10,000 nucleotides of DNA, from assembly GCF_020217005.1 (NCBI RefSeq), contig NZ_JAIWOI010000336.1:1-10000 (forward strand), given 5' to 3'. The DNA is from Rheinheimera sp. GTDB taxonomy: Bacteria; Pseudomonadota; Gammaproteobacteria; Enterobacterales; Alteromonadaceae. Within the stretch, counting starts at the first letter, position 1, and every line of letters begins with the position of its first letter. A model generated the notes under the pieces. It was not told the origin of the DNA. It saw nothing but the letters and a program-made list of their open reading frames with translations, and did no database searches. Made by a program: the position numbers and the translations under genes. Shown in pieces: positions 1-6,722 of this stretch.

Positions 1-627
1 CTTCATTTCGGCCGCTTTAAGTTCGCCGTGTTTTACCATATCTTCCAGCACACCAGTGCGGATAAAACCTATATCCATTTGCTGGCTTTTCACTGCGGCT
101 ATCACGGCCTGCTCTGACGCCAGATGATGCAGCAGATCCGGTGCTGGCTGAATATCCAGTTGCTGCAGCTCTTTCATTTGCGCCACATAACCCAGCAAAG
201 AGTAGGGACCCGCAGTTGCAATACTGGCTTTAGTAAGTGTACTTAAGTCACAGACAGGGTTATCCGCCAGGCAAAAAATAACGCCTCCAGCCAAATCAAA
301 CTGGCCTTTTTCTGTCAGCATCACCTGGCTAAGCAGAGGTGGCGGAATATCACCTTTGGTTTTCAGCAGCAAATAATGATAGGGATCGGTCAGCAGAAAA
401 TCGGTTTTACTCTGAATATCAATCAGATCCAGATTAGAAGGTTCGATAAGCACCAACTCAACCTGGTCCGGAGCCATTTGACTGGTTAAAAACTCCTGAA
501 GGCCAACATAATCCGGGGCGCTCTGATAATGATCATCGTGTACTAAAATGCCAAAACGTACCGCAGTATTTGACGCTTTAGTCCAGCCGCAATAAATCAA
601 CAACAAACAAAACAACAACTTTTTCAT
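1..627 (-). CDS. PhnD-like periplasmic binding domain protein, 5' part only (C-terminus beyond window)
   Basis: I translated this frame by hand: 209 residues with no stop up to the window edge. It begins with a Sec-type signal peptide (MKKLLFCLLLIYCGWTKA, cleavage likely near residue 18). The mature part reads like the PhnD / phosphate-phosphonate binding family: a TDPYHYLLL stretch near residue 85, a 'DLSTLTKASIATAGPYSLLGY' type segment near 127-147, and a DIGFIRTGVLE motif near 186-196. GF-R-TG-LE is common in PhnD-type domains that form the periplasmic sensor of histidine kinases or GGDEF proteins, so a membrane sensor is as likely as a free binding protein; the missing C-terminus would decide. 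The ATG lies in an ATGA overlap with the stop of the preceding gene, and there is no strong ribosome site, so translation is probably coupled. The ligand cannot be told from sequence. Confidence 0.75.
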   Translation of the reverse strand, partial: MKKLLFCLLLIYCGWTKASNTAVRFGILVHDDHYQSAPDYVGLQEFLTSQMAPDQVELVLIEPSNLDLIDIQSKTDFLLTDPYHYLLLKTKGDIPPPLLSQVMLTEKGQFDLAGGVIFCLADNPVCDLSTLTKASIATAGPYSLLGYVAQMKELQQLDIQPAPDLLHHLASEQAVIAAVKSQQMDIGFIRTGVLEDMVKHGELKAAEMK

Positions 628-1601
628 AAGCTCAGCACCAATTGCCGCAGGGCTGTGGCATTCAATACATGGGTAAAATCAACAGCAGAAACTGCAGCAG
701 CCGGCATAAAAGTGCTGAGTTTGCGCATGGCATTGGGCAGCACGTCCGAGCCTGACAGCAGTGTCATATTTTGCATAGGGCTTGGGTACTGCACACTGGC
801 GAAATAATTTTGGGTTTCGGTTAAGGTCAGATTACGCCACAGCGCTGTGCGTCTGATACTGTCGCCGGAAAATAAGCGGAGTTGTTGCAGTCCAAGATAG
901 TAGCTATTTAACAACCGGGCCGGAATATTGTTTAGCCAGTCAATGCGGTCTGTCCGCACCGCCAGCACCTGAAACATCAGGGGCGGGCACTGACTGCTGT
1001 CAAACAGCCTTACAGCGCCAGCGCGTTCAATATAGTGAGATACAGGAGGAGTGTTGATAGCGGCGTCAATCTGGCTTTCTTGCCAGGCCATCATCTGTTT
1101 TAGTTGAGGCAGATACGCTACTTCAACCTCCTGACGATCCAGGCCGGTCTTATGCAGATAATGCTCCAGCAAAAGTTCAGTGGCTGGCCTGGACTCCAGT
1201 GCTATCACTTTGCCTTTCAGTTGGGCCGGAGTATGCAGTTCAGGTTTGGATAATAAGACATTAGCGCCACAGGATCGGGCCAGTACCAACACTACTTGCA
1301 GTGGAATACCGGCAGCCAGGCAAGTCAGTACTTCATCCAACGCTAAAGTTGCAGCATCCAGTTCACCAGACAACATAGCGCTCACCACAGCTTCGGAAGA
1401 CTGGCTGGTGCGCAGCATTACATCTGTTGGCAATAAATTAAAGTGTTCACTGAGATAAAAAGCTTCATGGCCCGGGTGCTGATACACGCCAAGGCTAAAA
1501 GCTTTAGTTCTGCCGCAGGCAGTTACCGCAGACACGAGCAAAGGGCTAGCCACGCACAGCTGTAAAAACTGTCGGCGTGTTAACCCAAATGAGTTCCCCA
1601 T
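624..1601 (-). CDS. Tat-exported lipoprotein, NMT1/SsuA-like substrate-binding protein
   Basis: This 325-residue protein begins with a twin-arginine signal (TRRQFLQLC, arginines at 9 and 10) followed by a hydrophobic stretch and a lipobox ending in VTAC (Cys29), so it is predicted to be exported folded and anchored as a lipoprotein. The body resembles the NMT1/THI5-SsuA fold of periplasmic binding proteins: SLGVYQHPGHEAFYLSEHF at the start of the mature domain, a SGELDAATLALDEVL segment, and an ALESRPATELLLEHYL region. I chose the ATG at 1601 because it puts the RR motif at a normal distance; an upstream TTG at 1637 is open but adds 12 residues before the signal. AAGGA lies 12 bases upstream, a long spacing. 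The stop overlaps the start of the next gene (ATGA). No permease or ATPase gene is seen beside it, so a role as a co-sensor for the downstream PhnD-like protein is possible. The ligand is unknown. Confidence 0.75.
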   Translation of the reverse strand: MGNSFGLTRRQFLQLCVASPLLVSAVTACGRTKAFSLGVYQHPGHEAFYLSEHFNLLPTDVMLRTSQSSEAVVSAMLSGELDAATLALDEVLTCLAAGIPLQVVLVLARSCGANVLLSKPELHTPAQLKGKVIALESRPATELLLEHYLHKTGLDRQEVEVAYLPQLKQMMAWQESQIDAAINTPPVSHYIERAGAVRLFDSSQCPPLMFQVLAVRTDRIDWLNNIPARLLNSYYLGLQQLRLFSGDSIRRTALWRNLTLTETQNYFASVQYPSPMQNMTLLSGSDVLPNAMRKLSTFMPAAAVSAVDFTHVLNATALRQLVLSL

Positions 1602-1673
1602 AATAATGTGCAATCCTTGCAACTCAATGGTTGCCAATTCAAATCCAGCCGAATAACAGACATCCCTTGTTCC

Positions 1674-3020
1674 TTAGGCATCAGGCTGGGTGGAACTTAT
1701 TCCTCTATTGTCCTGTCGTGCATAAACAATACTGCTTAAACACAACACTGTGATAAATAGCACCGCATTGGCGGGTGCCTGTAAATTGAAATCCACCAGG
1801 TTATGGATCAGCATATGAACAATAGCAATAGAACAGCCGAAAGCTATCCCTCTGCTGAGTTTATTCTGCTTTAACCTCATGGTTTGCAAATTTAGCCACA
1901 AGCTCCATAACAACCAGAGCCCAAGTAATAATGTCACTGGCACACCCAGTTCTATCGCAAACTGCAGGTATTCATTGTGTGCGTGGTCGTATAAAGCCGA
2001 GTAGTGATTAGGCTGATAACCCGGAAACACAGTATAAAATGTGCCACCTCCATGACCAAACCAGGGCGCGTCAGCCACTATAGGCAGACTGTCGCGTACC
2101 ACTTCATCACGGGTTTCTGCTGAAAACGACGTTTCCTCGTAGCGCTGTTGCAGCTTCTCAATACCAAAAATAGAACCTACAGCGATCATATCCAGCACAA
2201 AAATACTGATCACCAACGGCTTTAGCAGGGCAGGTTTGTTTTTATAAAACCAGAGGGCATACAAAGATATCGCCAGTAGCGCGGTGAAAAAGGCAGCATT
2301 GCCCATGCGGGAACGGCTTAAAATCAGGCCAATCATCATAATCACCAGAGCCAGACGCAGTAATATCTTGGTGCTAAGCATAGATTCCAGCACAGTACGG
2401 CTGAAGTTACGCCAGTTCCACTGCATAGCCCGGCTGGATAATTCAGCCATTAAGAGGCCGACACCCAAAGCCAGAGTCATAGCCAGGTAGTTGGCAAAAT
2501 GATTTTGATACACAAAAGAACCACGGGCTCTGTTGCCCTCAGCTACGCCAAAAATAGGGGATAATTCAGCGCCTTGTAAATTCAGAATAGAGCCATAACT
2601 GGCTTGAAATACGCCGCTGGCAATAATGACGTAACACAACAGCTTCAAATGGCTGTCAGTGCGGAAATAGCTGCTAATCACCCAGGCGAATAAACCATAA
2701 CATAAGGTTTTCACCCAAAGAATTTCGGTTTGATTTGGGTCCACAGTGCTCAGCCAGGACACAGGAGACCAGAGTTGCGCACTGAGAACCGCCAGCACAG
2801 CGACAAAAGGAACTAAACAAAGTTGCTGCCAGGACCCGGCAAACCAGGGGGTGCGGCCACGAAATACAGAAACTAAATGCAGGCTAAAAATGAGAAGGAT
2901 CAACAATTCCAGAATAGCCCAGGCCCAGGGTCTGTTGCTGGCCAGTGGAATAGGGCACCACACTAAGGTGAAACAACACAAGGCACGGATGAGAGAAAAC
3001 AGATATTGTCGTGTAGCCAT
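1674..3020 (-). CDS. O-antigen ligase/polymerase family membrane protein (Wzy/WaaL-like)
   Basis: The 448-residue product is very hydrophobic, with about ten or more membrane segments and a large periplasmic loop near residues 285-350. It carries marks of the O-antigen ligase/polymerase family (PF04932 type): RGSFVYQNHFANYLAM near 166-181, LSRSRMG near 234-240, GHGGGTF near 322-328, HAHNEYLQ at 346-353 and a final HNLVDFNLQAPANA segment near 406-419. Members join or polymerise lipid-linked sugar units on the periplasmic face of the inner membrane; ligase and polymerase cannot be told apart from sequence. The ATG at 3020 is preferred over an in-frame TTG at 3053 because GGAAAG lies nine bases before it. 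It follows a structured intergenic region after the Ala/Gly-rich protein gene and precedes the Tat lipoprotein gene by 72 bases. It is an isolated copy: no glycosyltransferase or flippase is next to it. Confidence 0.85.
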   Translation of the reverse strand: MATRQYLFSLIRALCCFTLVWCPIPLASNRPWAWAILELLILLIFSLHLVSVFRGRTPWFAGSWQQLCLVPFVAVLAVLSAQLWSPVSWLSTVDPNQTEILWVKTLCYGLFAWVISSYFRTDSHLKLLCYVIIASGVFQASYGSILNLQGAELSPIFGVAEGNRARGSFVYQNHFANYLAMTLALGVGLLMAELSSRAMQWNWRNFSRTVLESMLSTKILLRLALVIMMIGLILSRSRMGNAAFFTALLAISLYALWFYKNKPALLKPLVISIFVLDMIAVGSIFGIEKLQQRYEETSFSAETRDEVVRDSLPIVADAPWFGHGGGTFYTVFPGYQPNHYSALYDHAHNEYLQFAIELGVPVTLLLGLWLLWSLWLNLQTMRLKQNKLSRGIAFGCSIAIVHMLIHNLVDFNLQAPANAVLFITVLCLSSIVYARQDNRGISSTQPDA

Positions 3021-3078
3021 CAGGGAGCGCTTTCCATATCGCACCAATACCAAATATGTATCAGAGTAGAAAATACTA

Positions 3079-3094
3079 AGGGCCTTGCGGCCCT
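3079..3094 (-). terminator. GNRA-loop hairpin, possible terminator or attenuator
   Basis: On the minus strand the sequence AGGGCC GCAA GGCCCT forms a perfect 6-bp GC-rich stem closed by a GCAA (GNRA) tetraloop, followed by TTAGTATTTTCT. The T tract is interrupted, so intrinsic termination would be partial. It lies about 100 bases after the stop of the Ala/Gly-rich protein gene and about 60 bases before the start of the O-antigen ligase-family gene. It could limit read-through from the lap operon or protect a 3' end. Confidence 0.5.
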
Positions 3095-3113
3095 CATCTG
3101 TCCATCGTCCTTA

Positions 3114-3153
3114 AAGTTACCGCTTTGTTGGCTTAGCCATCTCGCCGTAACTT
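3114..3153 (-). other. Nested inverted repeat, likely RNA structure
   Basis: AAGTTAC and GTAACTT (7 bp perfect, extended by two GC pairs after one mismatch) enclose a second small hairpin, TGGC TTA GCCA, at 3129-3139. On the transcript this gives a stem with an inner stem-loop, lying between the stop-proximal hairpin at 3170-3191 and the GNRA hairpin at 3079-3094. The linker contains AAGGA and TGGAC. I do not recognise it as a known riboswitch class. It may be an untranslated regulatory element for the downstream membrane protein gene or part of a processed 3' end. Confidence 0.4.
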
Positions 3154-3169
3154 CAAGTCACCTGGATAT

Positions 3170-3191
3170 ATCACTTAACAATTTCAGTGAT
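3170..3191 (-). other. Short hairpin at the stop codon of the Ala/Gly-rich protein gene
   Basis: A TCACT / AGTGA inverted repeat, extended by one A-T pair that uses the last base of the stop codon, encloses a 10-base AT-rich loop. There is no T tract after it, so it is not a classical terminator. It is the first of three consecutive stem-loops in this 170-base intergenic stretch. Confidence 0.35.
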
Positions 3192-3727
3192 TAGTTGCCT
3201 GAAGCAGAACCACCGCCACCACCAGAACCGCCACCGATGCTACCACCAGTGCCTGGAGCGCCTACATTACCAGTACCAGTGTCGCCACCTGCGCCAGCGC
3301 CAGCACCAGGACCTGCAGCAGTTTGACCGCCAGTCGCAGCAGTTACCGCAGATACGTTAGCACCTGTAGCAGCAGCGATAGCAACGATAGTATCAGCAGG
3401 TACACCAGCAGCAACAGCAGCAGTAGCAACAGCGGCAACAGCTGAGTCACCTAAAGTAGCAGCAGCTTCCATTGCAGCTTCTACTAAAGCTTGTTTAGCT
3501 TCAGGAGTTGTTGCAGCAGCGATTAAAGCTTGCAGTTCAGCTTCGATAGTTTCGGCAGCAGCAGCTTCTGCAGCTTCTTCAGACATACCCTCTGACTGAT
3601 ACTGAGCTACTAAAGTCGCATATTGAGCAACTACAGCGTCAACTGCTGCAGTTTCTTGCGCCATAGCAGTGGCGCTGAACAATGATGCAGCTAATACCGC
3701 TGCAGCAAGAGTGTTCATTTTTTTCAT
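3191..3727 (-). CDS. Small secreted Ala/Gly-rich protein of unknown family, with a TAAG site
   Basis: The 178-residue product starts with a clear Sec signal peptide (MKKMNTLAAAVLAASLFSATAMA, cleavage after residue 23). Next comes an Ala- and Glu-rich part (about 24-130) that should be helical, then a Gly/Ser/Thr-rich, probably disordered tail (about 133-178) ending in GGGSGGGGGSASGN. There are no cysteines and no membrane segment after the signal. The ATG at 3727 is chosen because AAGGA sits eight bases upstream; the ATG nine bases earlier has no room for a ribosome site. Glycine in the tail is coded only by GGT and GGC, and alanine mostly by GCT and GCA, as in very highly expressed genes. 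It follows lapD by 18 bases, so it is probably in the lapG-lapD operon. A TAAG tetrapeptide at 136-139 matches the LapG cleavage motif type. I do not recognise the family; a surface or matrix protein is an inference. Confidence 0.8.
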   Translation of the reverse strand: MKKMNTLAAAVLAASLFSATAMAQETAAVDAVVAQYATLVAQYQSEGMSEEAAEAAAAETIEAELQALIAAATTPEAKQALVEAAMEAAATLGDSAVAAVATAAVAAGVPADTIVAIAAATGANVSAVTAATGGQTAAGPGAGAGAGGDTGTGNVGAPGTGGSIGGGSGGGGGSASGN

Positions 3728-3735
3728 ATCTGACA

Positions 3736-3740
3736 TCCTT
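3736..3740 (-). promoter_or_regulatory. Ribosome binding site that sets the start of the Ala/Gly-rich protein
   Basis: AAGGA on the minus strand lies eight bases before the ATG at 3727 and overlaps the alternative ATG at 3736, so it supports the downstream start. Confidence 0.65.
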
Positions 3741-3745
3741 TTTGA

Positions 3746-5773
3746 TTAATTTCTAGGCGAATGCGCTAATTCTAGGTTAATGAACGGCTGTGTCAAGACA
3801 GTTTTTTTCACTTGTGCATTAACCTTCTGTGGCGCAAGCAGCCAATTGCCCTGTACCGCGTTCACTCCTGCAGCAAAACAATTGTCCATTATTTGTTCAC
3901 ATTCAACATGAGGCGCCAGAACTTTGATCCCTATGCCATGGCTGATTTGACATAAGGTCTTGATAAAGAACTGGTTATCCTGTTCGTTAAGTGCTGTCAC
4001 ATAAGCACCGTCAATTTTCACATAGTCAACATTCAGACCTTGCAAATATTTGAAGGTGGTCATGCTAGAACCAAAACGCTCAATACAAATTTTGCATTTA
4101 TTGCGCTTAATAATATTCATCAGTGCCTTGGTTTCGTCTGGCGCACGCAAAATAGAGTACTCAGACACCTCAAACACCAGACGAACTTTGCCAGCCAGTA
4201 ATTGCAGCTCTTTATCCAGCCACTGCAAAAACGACGCTGAACTGACCGCACCCTGCGACAAGTTAATCGCATAAGTGTGGCCAGGTTCATTCTGCACTTG
4301 CTGCAGAATAAAATGTATAACCTGCTGATCCAGTTGTAGTGACAAACCCTGTTGTTCAGCCATGGCATAAGTTTCGGCAGTCGACAGCTGTGAATGCAGG
4401 TAATAAAAGCGCACAAAGGTTTCAATGTACTCAACAGACTTGTCGCCGTTAATCACAGGCTGAGCCCATAACTCAAAATGCTGATTCTGGATCAGGTCTT
4501 TAATCACAGCATGCCATGCCATGCGGCCTTCAGGTTTAATCAGCATGCTTTCATCTTTCACCAGCAACGGCAGGTCTGGCTGTTGTGCGCGCTGAATAAT
4601 GGCGCTGTCTAAAGTAGAAAGGCAGTGGTGCAAATTATCTTCAGGTTCCACTTCCATTAAAGCCACTGACGCAAAACCATGAGGATAAAACACACTGTCC
4701 AGTAACTTTAACTTAGTACTTAACTGCTGCACCTGCTGTTCCAATACCTCTGAGCTGGCGTGGCTTAAAAAGATAAAATCACTGCCTCCTAACCGGAACA
4801 GCTGGTTATTGGTCATTTCTTCCAGCGTTTCTTTAAATTCTTTAACCGCCAGCAAAATATATTGATCAGCCGCTTCGAAGCCCTGGCGTTGATGCACTTC
4901 AGTCAGTGAATGCAAACTCATCATGCCAATATGCAAGCGTAAATCATGGGCCTTTTGTTCGGTTTTTTCGGCGGCAAACCGCTGCTCCAGCAATCTTCTG
5001 TTGCCAAGGCCAGTCAGCATGTCAGTAAATACTTTTACTTTCAGTTCATCCGCCTGCAGGCTTAATGATTTAAAACTGCGCTGAATATTAGCCACCATCG
5101 CATTCATGGCTTTTACCACTGAGCGCAAGTCTGTGGTAAAGGGCAGTTTTTCCTGCTGTAAAAAGTTCTTTTTACCTACTTCCTGGGCTTGCAGTTCAAT
5201 ACGGCGTAATGGGCTTAACACAGCAATCACAATCAGCTGGATAAAAAGCGCACTAAACAAAGTGATCACCGCAATGCTGTAAAAACTTTGTCTGGCTTGT
5301 TGCCATAAGGTTTTATAAGCGATGCCGGGGTTAGACTGAATAGACAACACACCAGCCACCATCCAGCCGTTATTCACTTCGCTGCTTTCGAAAGGTGGCG
5401 ACAGAGGAAACAGCGCCACAAACCACTCCGGCACTTCGTCGTATTCAATAGGATTGCTGCGCTTAATTTTTACTTCGCCTTTAGCGGTTTTGAATTCCAG
5501 CTCGGCGTAATAGCCTGAATCAAAAATAGCGCTGACCATAGTCTGAGCTATTACCAGATCCGGGTCGTCCATGTAAGCCGACATCGACAAACCTAAGCTG
5601 GTTGCTGCGTCCTGCGCATGCGACTTCATCTGAGTATTCAGATAACTTTGAGTGCTTTGTACTGAAATGTACAAACTAAAAGAAAAGGTAAATAAGGCGA
5701 CCAGCACTATTAATAAGTGCAGTTGAGTCCTTAACGAAATACCTGGGAGTTTCCTCCACCATTTATGAGCCAT
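3746..5773 (-). CDS. lapD: LapD-like c-di-GMP receptor with degenerate GGDEF and EAL domains
   Basis: The 675-residue protein has a membrane segment at about 17-39, a periplasmic domain (40-165) of the LapD/MoxY N-terminal type, a second membrane segment (166-187), a HAMP-like linker (188-240), a GGDEF domain (about 245-400) and an EAL domain (about 415-655). Both enzymatic sites are damaged: GGDEF reads GGSDF (329-333), the EAL motif reads ETF (451-453), the DDFG motif reads ERFGSS (565-570), and the usual AEGVE reads APHVE. VKID and VQG are kept. This fits a receptor rather than a cyclase or phosphodiesterase. A tryptophan in NNGWMVAG (W137) may match the one in Pseudomonas LapD that docks into LapG. 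In the known system, c-di-GMP-bound LapD sequesters LapG and so keeps the adhesin on the cell. It starts 5 bases after lapG and precedes the Ala/Gly-rich gene by 18 bases. Confidence 0.92.
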   Translation of the reverse strand: MAHKWWRKLPGISLRTQLHLLIVLVALFTFSFSLYISVQSTQSYLNTQMKSHAQDAATSLGLSMSAYMDDPDLVIAQTMVSAIFDSGYYAELEFKTAKGEVKIKRSNPIEYDEVPEWFVALFPLSPPFESSEVNNGWMVAGVLSIQSNPGIAYKTLWQQARQSFYSIAVITLFSALFIQLIVIAVLSPLRRIELQAQEVGKKNFLQQEKLPFTTDLRSVVKAMNAMVANIQRSFKSLSLQADELKVKVFTDMLTGLGNRRLLEQRFAAEKTEQKAHDLRLHIGMMSLHSLTEVHQRQGFEAADQYILLAVKEFKETLEEMTNNQLFRLGGSDFIFLSHASSEVLEQQVQQLSTKLKLLDSVFYPHGFASVALMEVEPEDNLHHCLSTLDSAIIQRAQQPDLPLLVKDESMLIKPEGRMAWHAVIKDLIQNQHFELWAQPVINGDKSVEYIETFVRFYYLHSQLSTAETYAMAEQQGLSLQLDQQVIHFILQQVQNEPGHTYAINLSQGAVSSASFLQWLDKELQLLAGKVRLVFEVSEYSILRAPDETKALMNIIKRNKCKICIERFGSSMTTFKYLQGLNVDYVKIDGAYVTALNEQDNQFFIKTLCQISHGIGIKVLAPHVECEQIMDNCFAAGVNAVQGNWLLAPQKVNAQVKKTVLTQPFINLELAHSPRN

Positions 5774-5778
5774 AACAG

Positions 5779-6432
5779 TTACATTCCCTTTTCAATTCTG
5801 TTTAGCAAATCTTGCCAGTTCGAACCGCCTGTTTTGCCTTCGACTTTACGGCCTAAACCTTGTGCTTTTGCCAGCCATAAGCCTTCTGCATTAAAGCCAT
5901 AAATAGGCTTAAGGTCCGGTCTGCGGGTGGCAGGCTGAACTTTTTTAATCAAATTGTCCAGAACCAAAGGCACAGAATCCTCAGTTTCCATATAAATAAG
6001 CACCATGTGTGGCTCATTTACCGACATAGCCCTGACATACATGATCCGTAATTGACTGTCCGGAACACCCATGGCTCGCAGGGAGACATATTTTGCTATT
6101 GCGTAATCTTCACAGTCGCCGGCTGCAGTGCCAAGCGACTCCACCGGAGTCGCCCAATAATCGGCCTGGCCCCAATGTTTTTGGTCAGACTCGTAACGGA
6201 TCTGATCATTAAAAAACTTATTTACTTTATTTACCCGCACCCAGTCAGACTCTGACTTACCTTCCTCGAGCAAATCCCGCCACAACTCTACTCTTTCCAA
6301 AGCTGCATCGCCGTACTGAGAGCGAATGGTCTCCAGCATCTCTGGTTTGAACACTGGCAGCACATAGCTGGCATTGCTAAATACAGATATGGAAAGAGAC
6401 AGTAGTGCTACAACAGCGTATTTGCGTAGCAT
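5779..6432 (-). CDS. lapG: LapG-like periplasmic transglutaminase-like cysteine protease
   Basis: The 217-residue product belongs to the bacterial transglutaminase-like cysteine proteinase family (PF06035). A signal peptide (MLRKYAVVALLSLSISVFSNA, cleavage near residue 21) directs it to the periplasm. The catalytic triad is visible: Cys107 in GDCEDY, His142 in NEPHMVLIY and Asp159 in LVLDNL. Asp106 and Glu108 beside the cysteine match the calcium-binding pair known in LapG. The family cleaves LapA-type adhesins after a di-alanine site when c-di-GMP is low. The ATG at 6432 is preferred because GGGAGG lies just before it and the signal peptide then starts normally; an upstream in-frame TTG (6477) would add 15 charged residues. 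The gene is followed after 5 bases by lapD, its inhibitor. No lapA or type I secretion genes are seen in this window, so the usual substrate must be elsewhere or be replaced. Confidence 0.93.
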   Translation of the reverse strand: MLRKYAVVALLSLSISVFSNASYVLPVFKPEMLETIRSQYGDAALERVELWRDLLEEGKSESDWVRVNKVNKFFNDQIRYESDQKHWGQADYWATPVESLGTAAGDCEDYAIAKYVSLRAMGVPDSQLRIMYVRAMSVNEPHMVLIYMETEDSVPLVLDNLIKKVQPATRRPDLKPIYGFNAEGLWLAKAQGLGRKVEGKTGGSNWQDLLNRIEKGM

Positions 6433-6659
6433 AAACCTCCCGGCACCACCTGAAGTGCATCTGACATTAGCATTCAATCAGGCACCTTCCATGACATAGT
6501 ATTCCATTTAACCGACACCTATGGCGAGCTAAAAAGAAGCTTTGTGTTAAGAGACCCGGATTTGGTTGAAAAAGATACATTAATTTGCCACTTTCTGCCT
6601 GACTTGCCAAGGTGCAGGACAATGAATAATCAGCAGCCGGAGCTAATGCATTAATTTGG

Positions 6660-6669
6660 GGCGGTAATG
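6660..6669 (+). promoter_or_regulatory. Weak ops/JUMPstart-like site
   Basis: GGCGGTAATG, preceded by GG and an AT-rich TTAATTT, matches seven of the eight core bases of the ops element (GGCGGTAG) that recruits RfaH to polysaccharide operons. The eighth base, important for RfaH, is A instead of G, and the site lies upstream of the best galU promoter, which counts against it. Confidence 0.2.
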
Positions 6670-6722
6670 CACCACTATAGCCCAAGGCCTCGGAGCGAAC
6701 TCAGGTAAAATAATACAGTATT

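Noticed and set aside
3079..3190. c-di-GMP-I riboswitch between the small protein gene and the O-antigen ligase-family gene
   Set aside because: The context is tempting, but the conserved GGCAAACC and GCAAAGCC-type core segments are not present in either direction.
3191..3727. PEP-CTERM or other sorting signal at the end of the Ala/Gly-rich protein
   Set aside because: The C-terminus has no PEP motif, hydrophobic segment or basic tail; it ends in a Gly/Ser run.
4120..4434. 104-codon minus-strand frame inside lapD
   Set aside because: Out-of-frame shadow of the EAL-domain coding region, with no domain signal. The plus-strand frames at 1180-1458, 2284-2490, 2746-3069, 3006-3194, 4050-4274 and 6052-6255 and the minus-strand ones at 6851-7036, 6985-7299 and 8633-8965 were dropped for the same reason, that they are opposite-strand or overlapping shadows.
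6467..6685. 72-codon minus-strand frame upstream of lapG
   Set aside because: It starts at a TTG without a ribosome site, has no signal or recognisable domain, and overlaps the lapG upstream region; treated as a chance frame.
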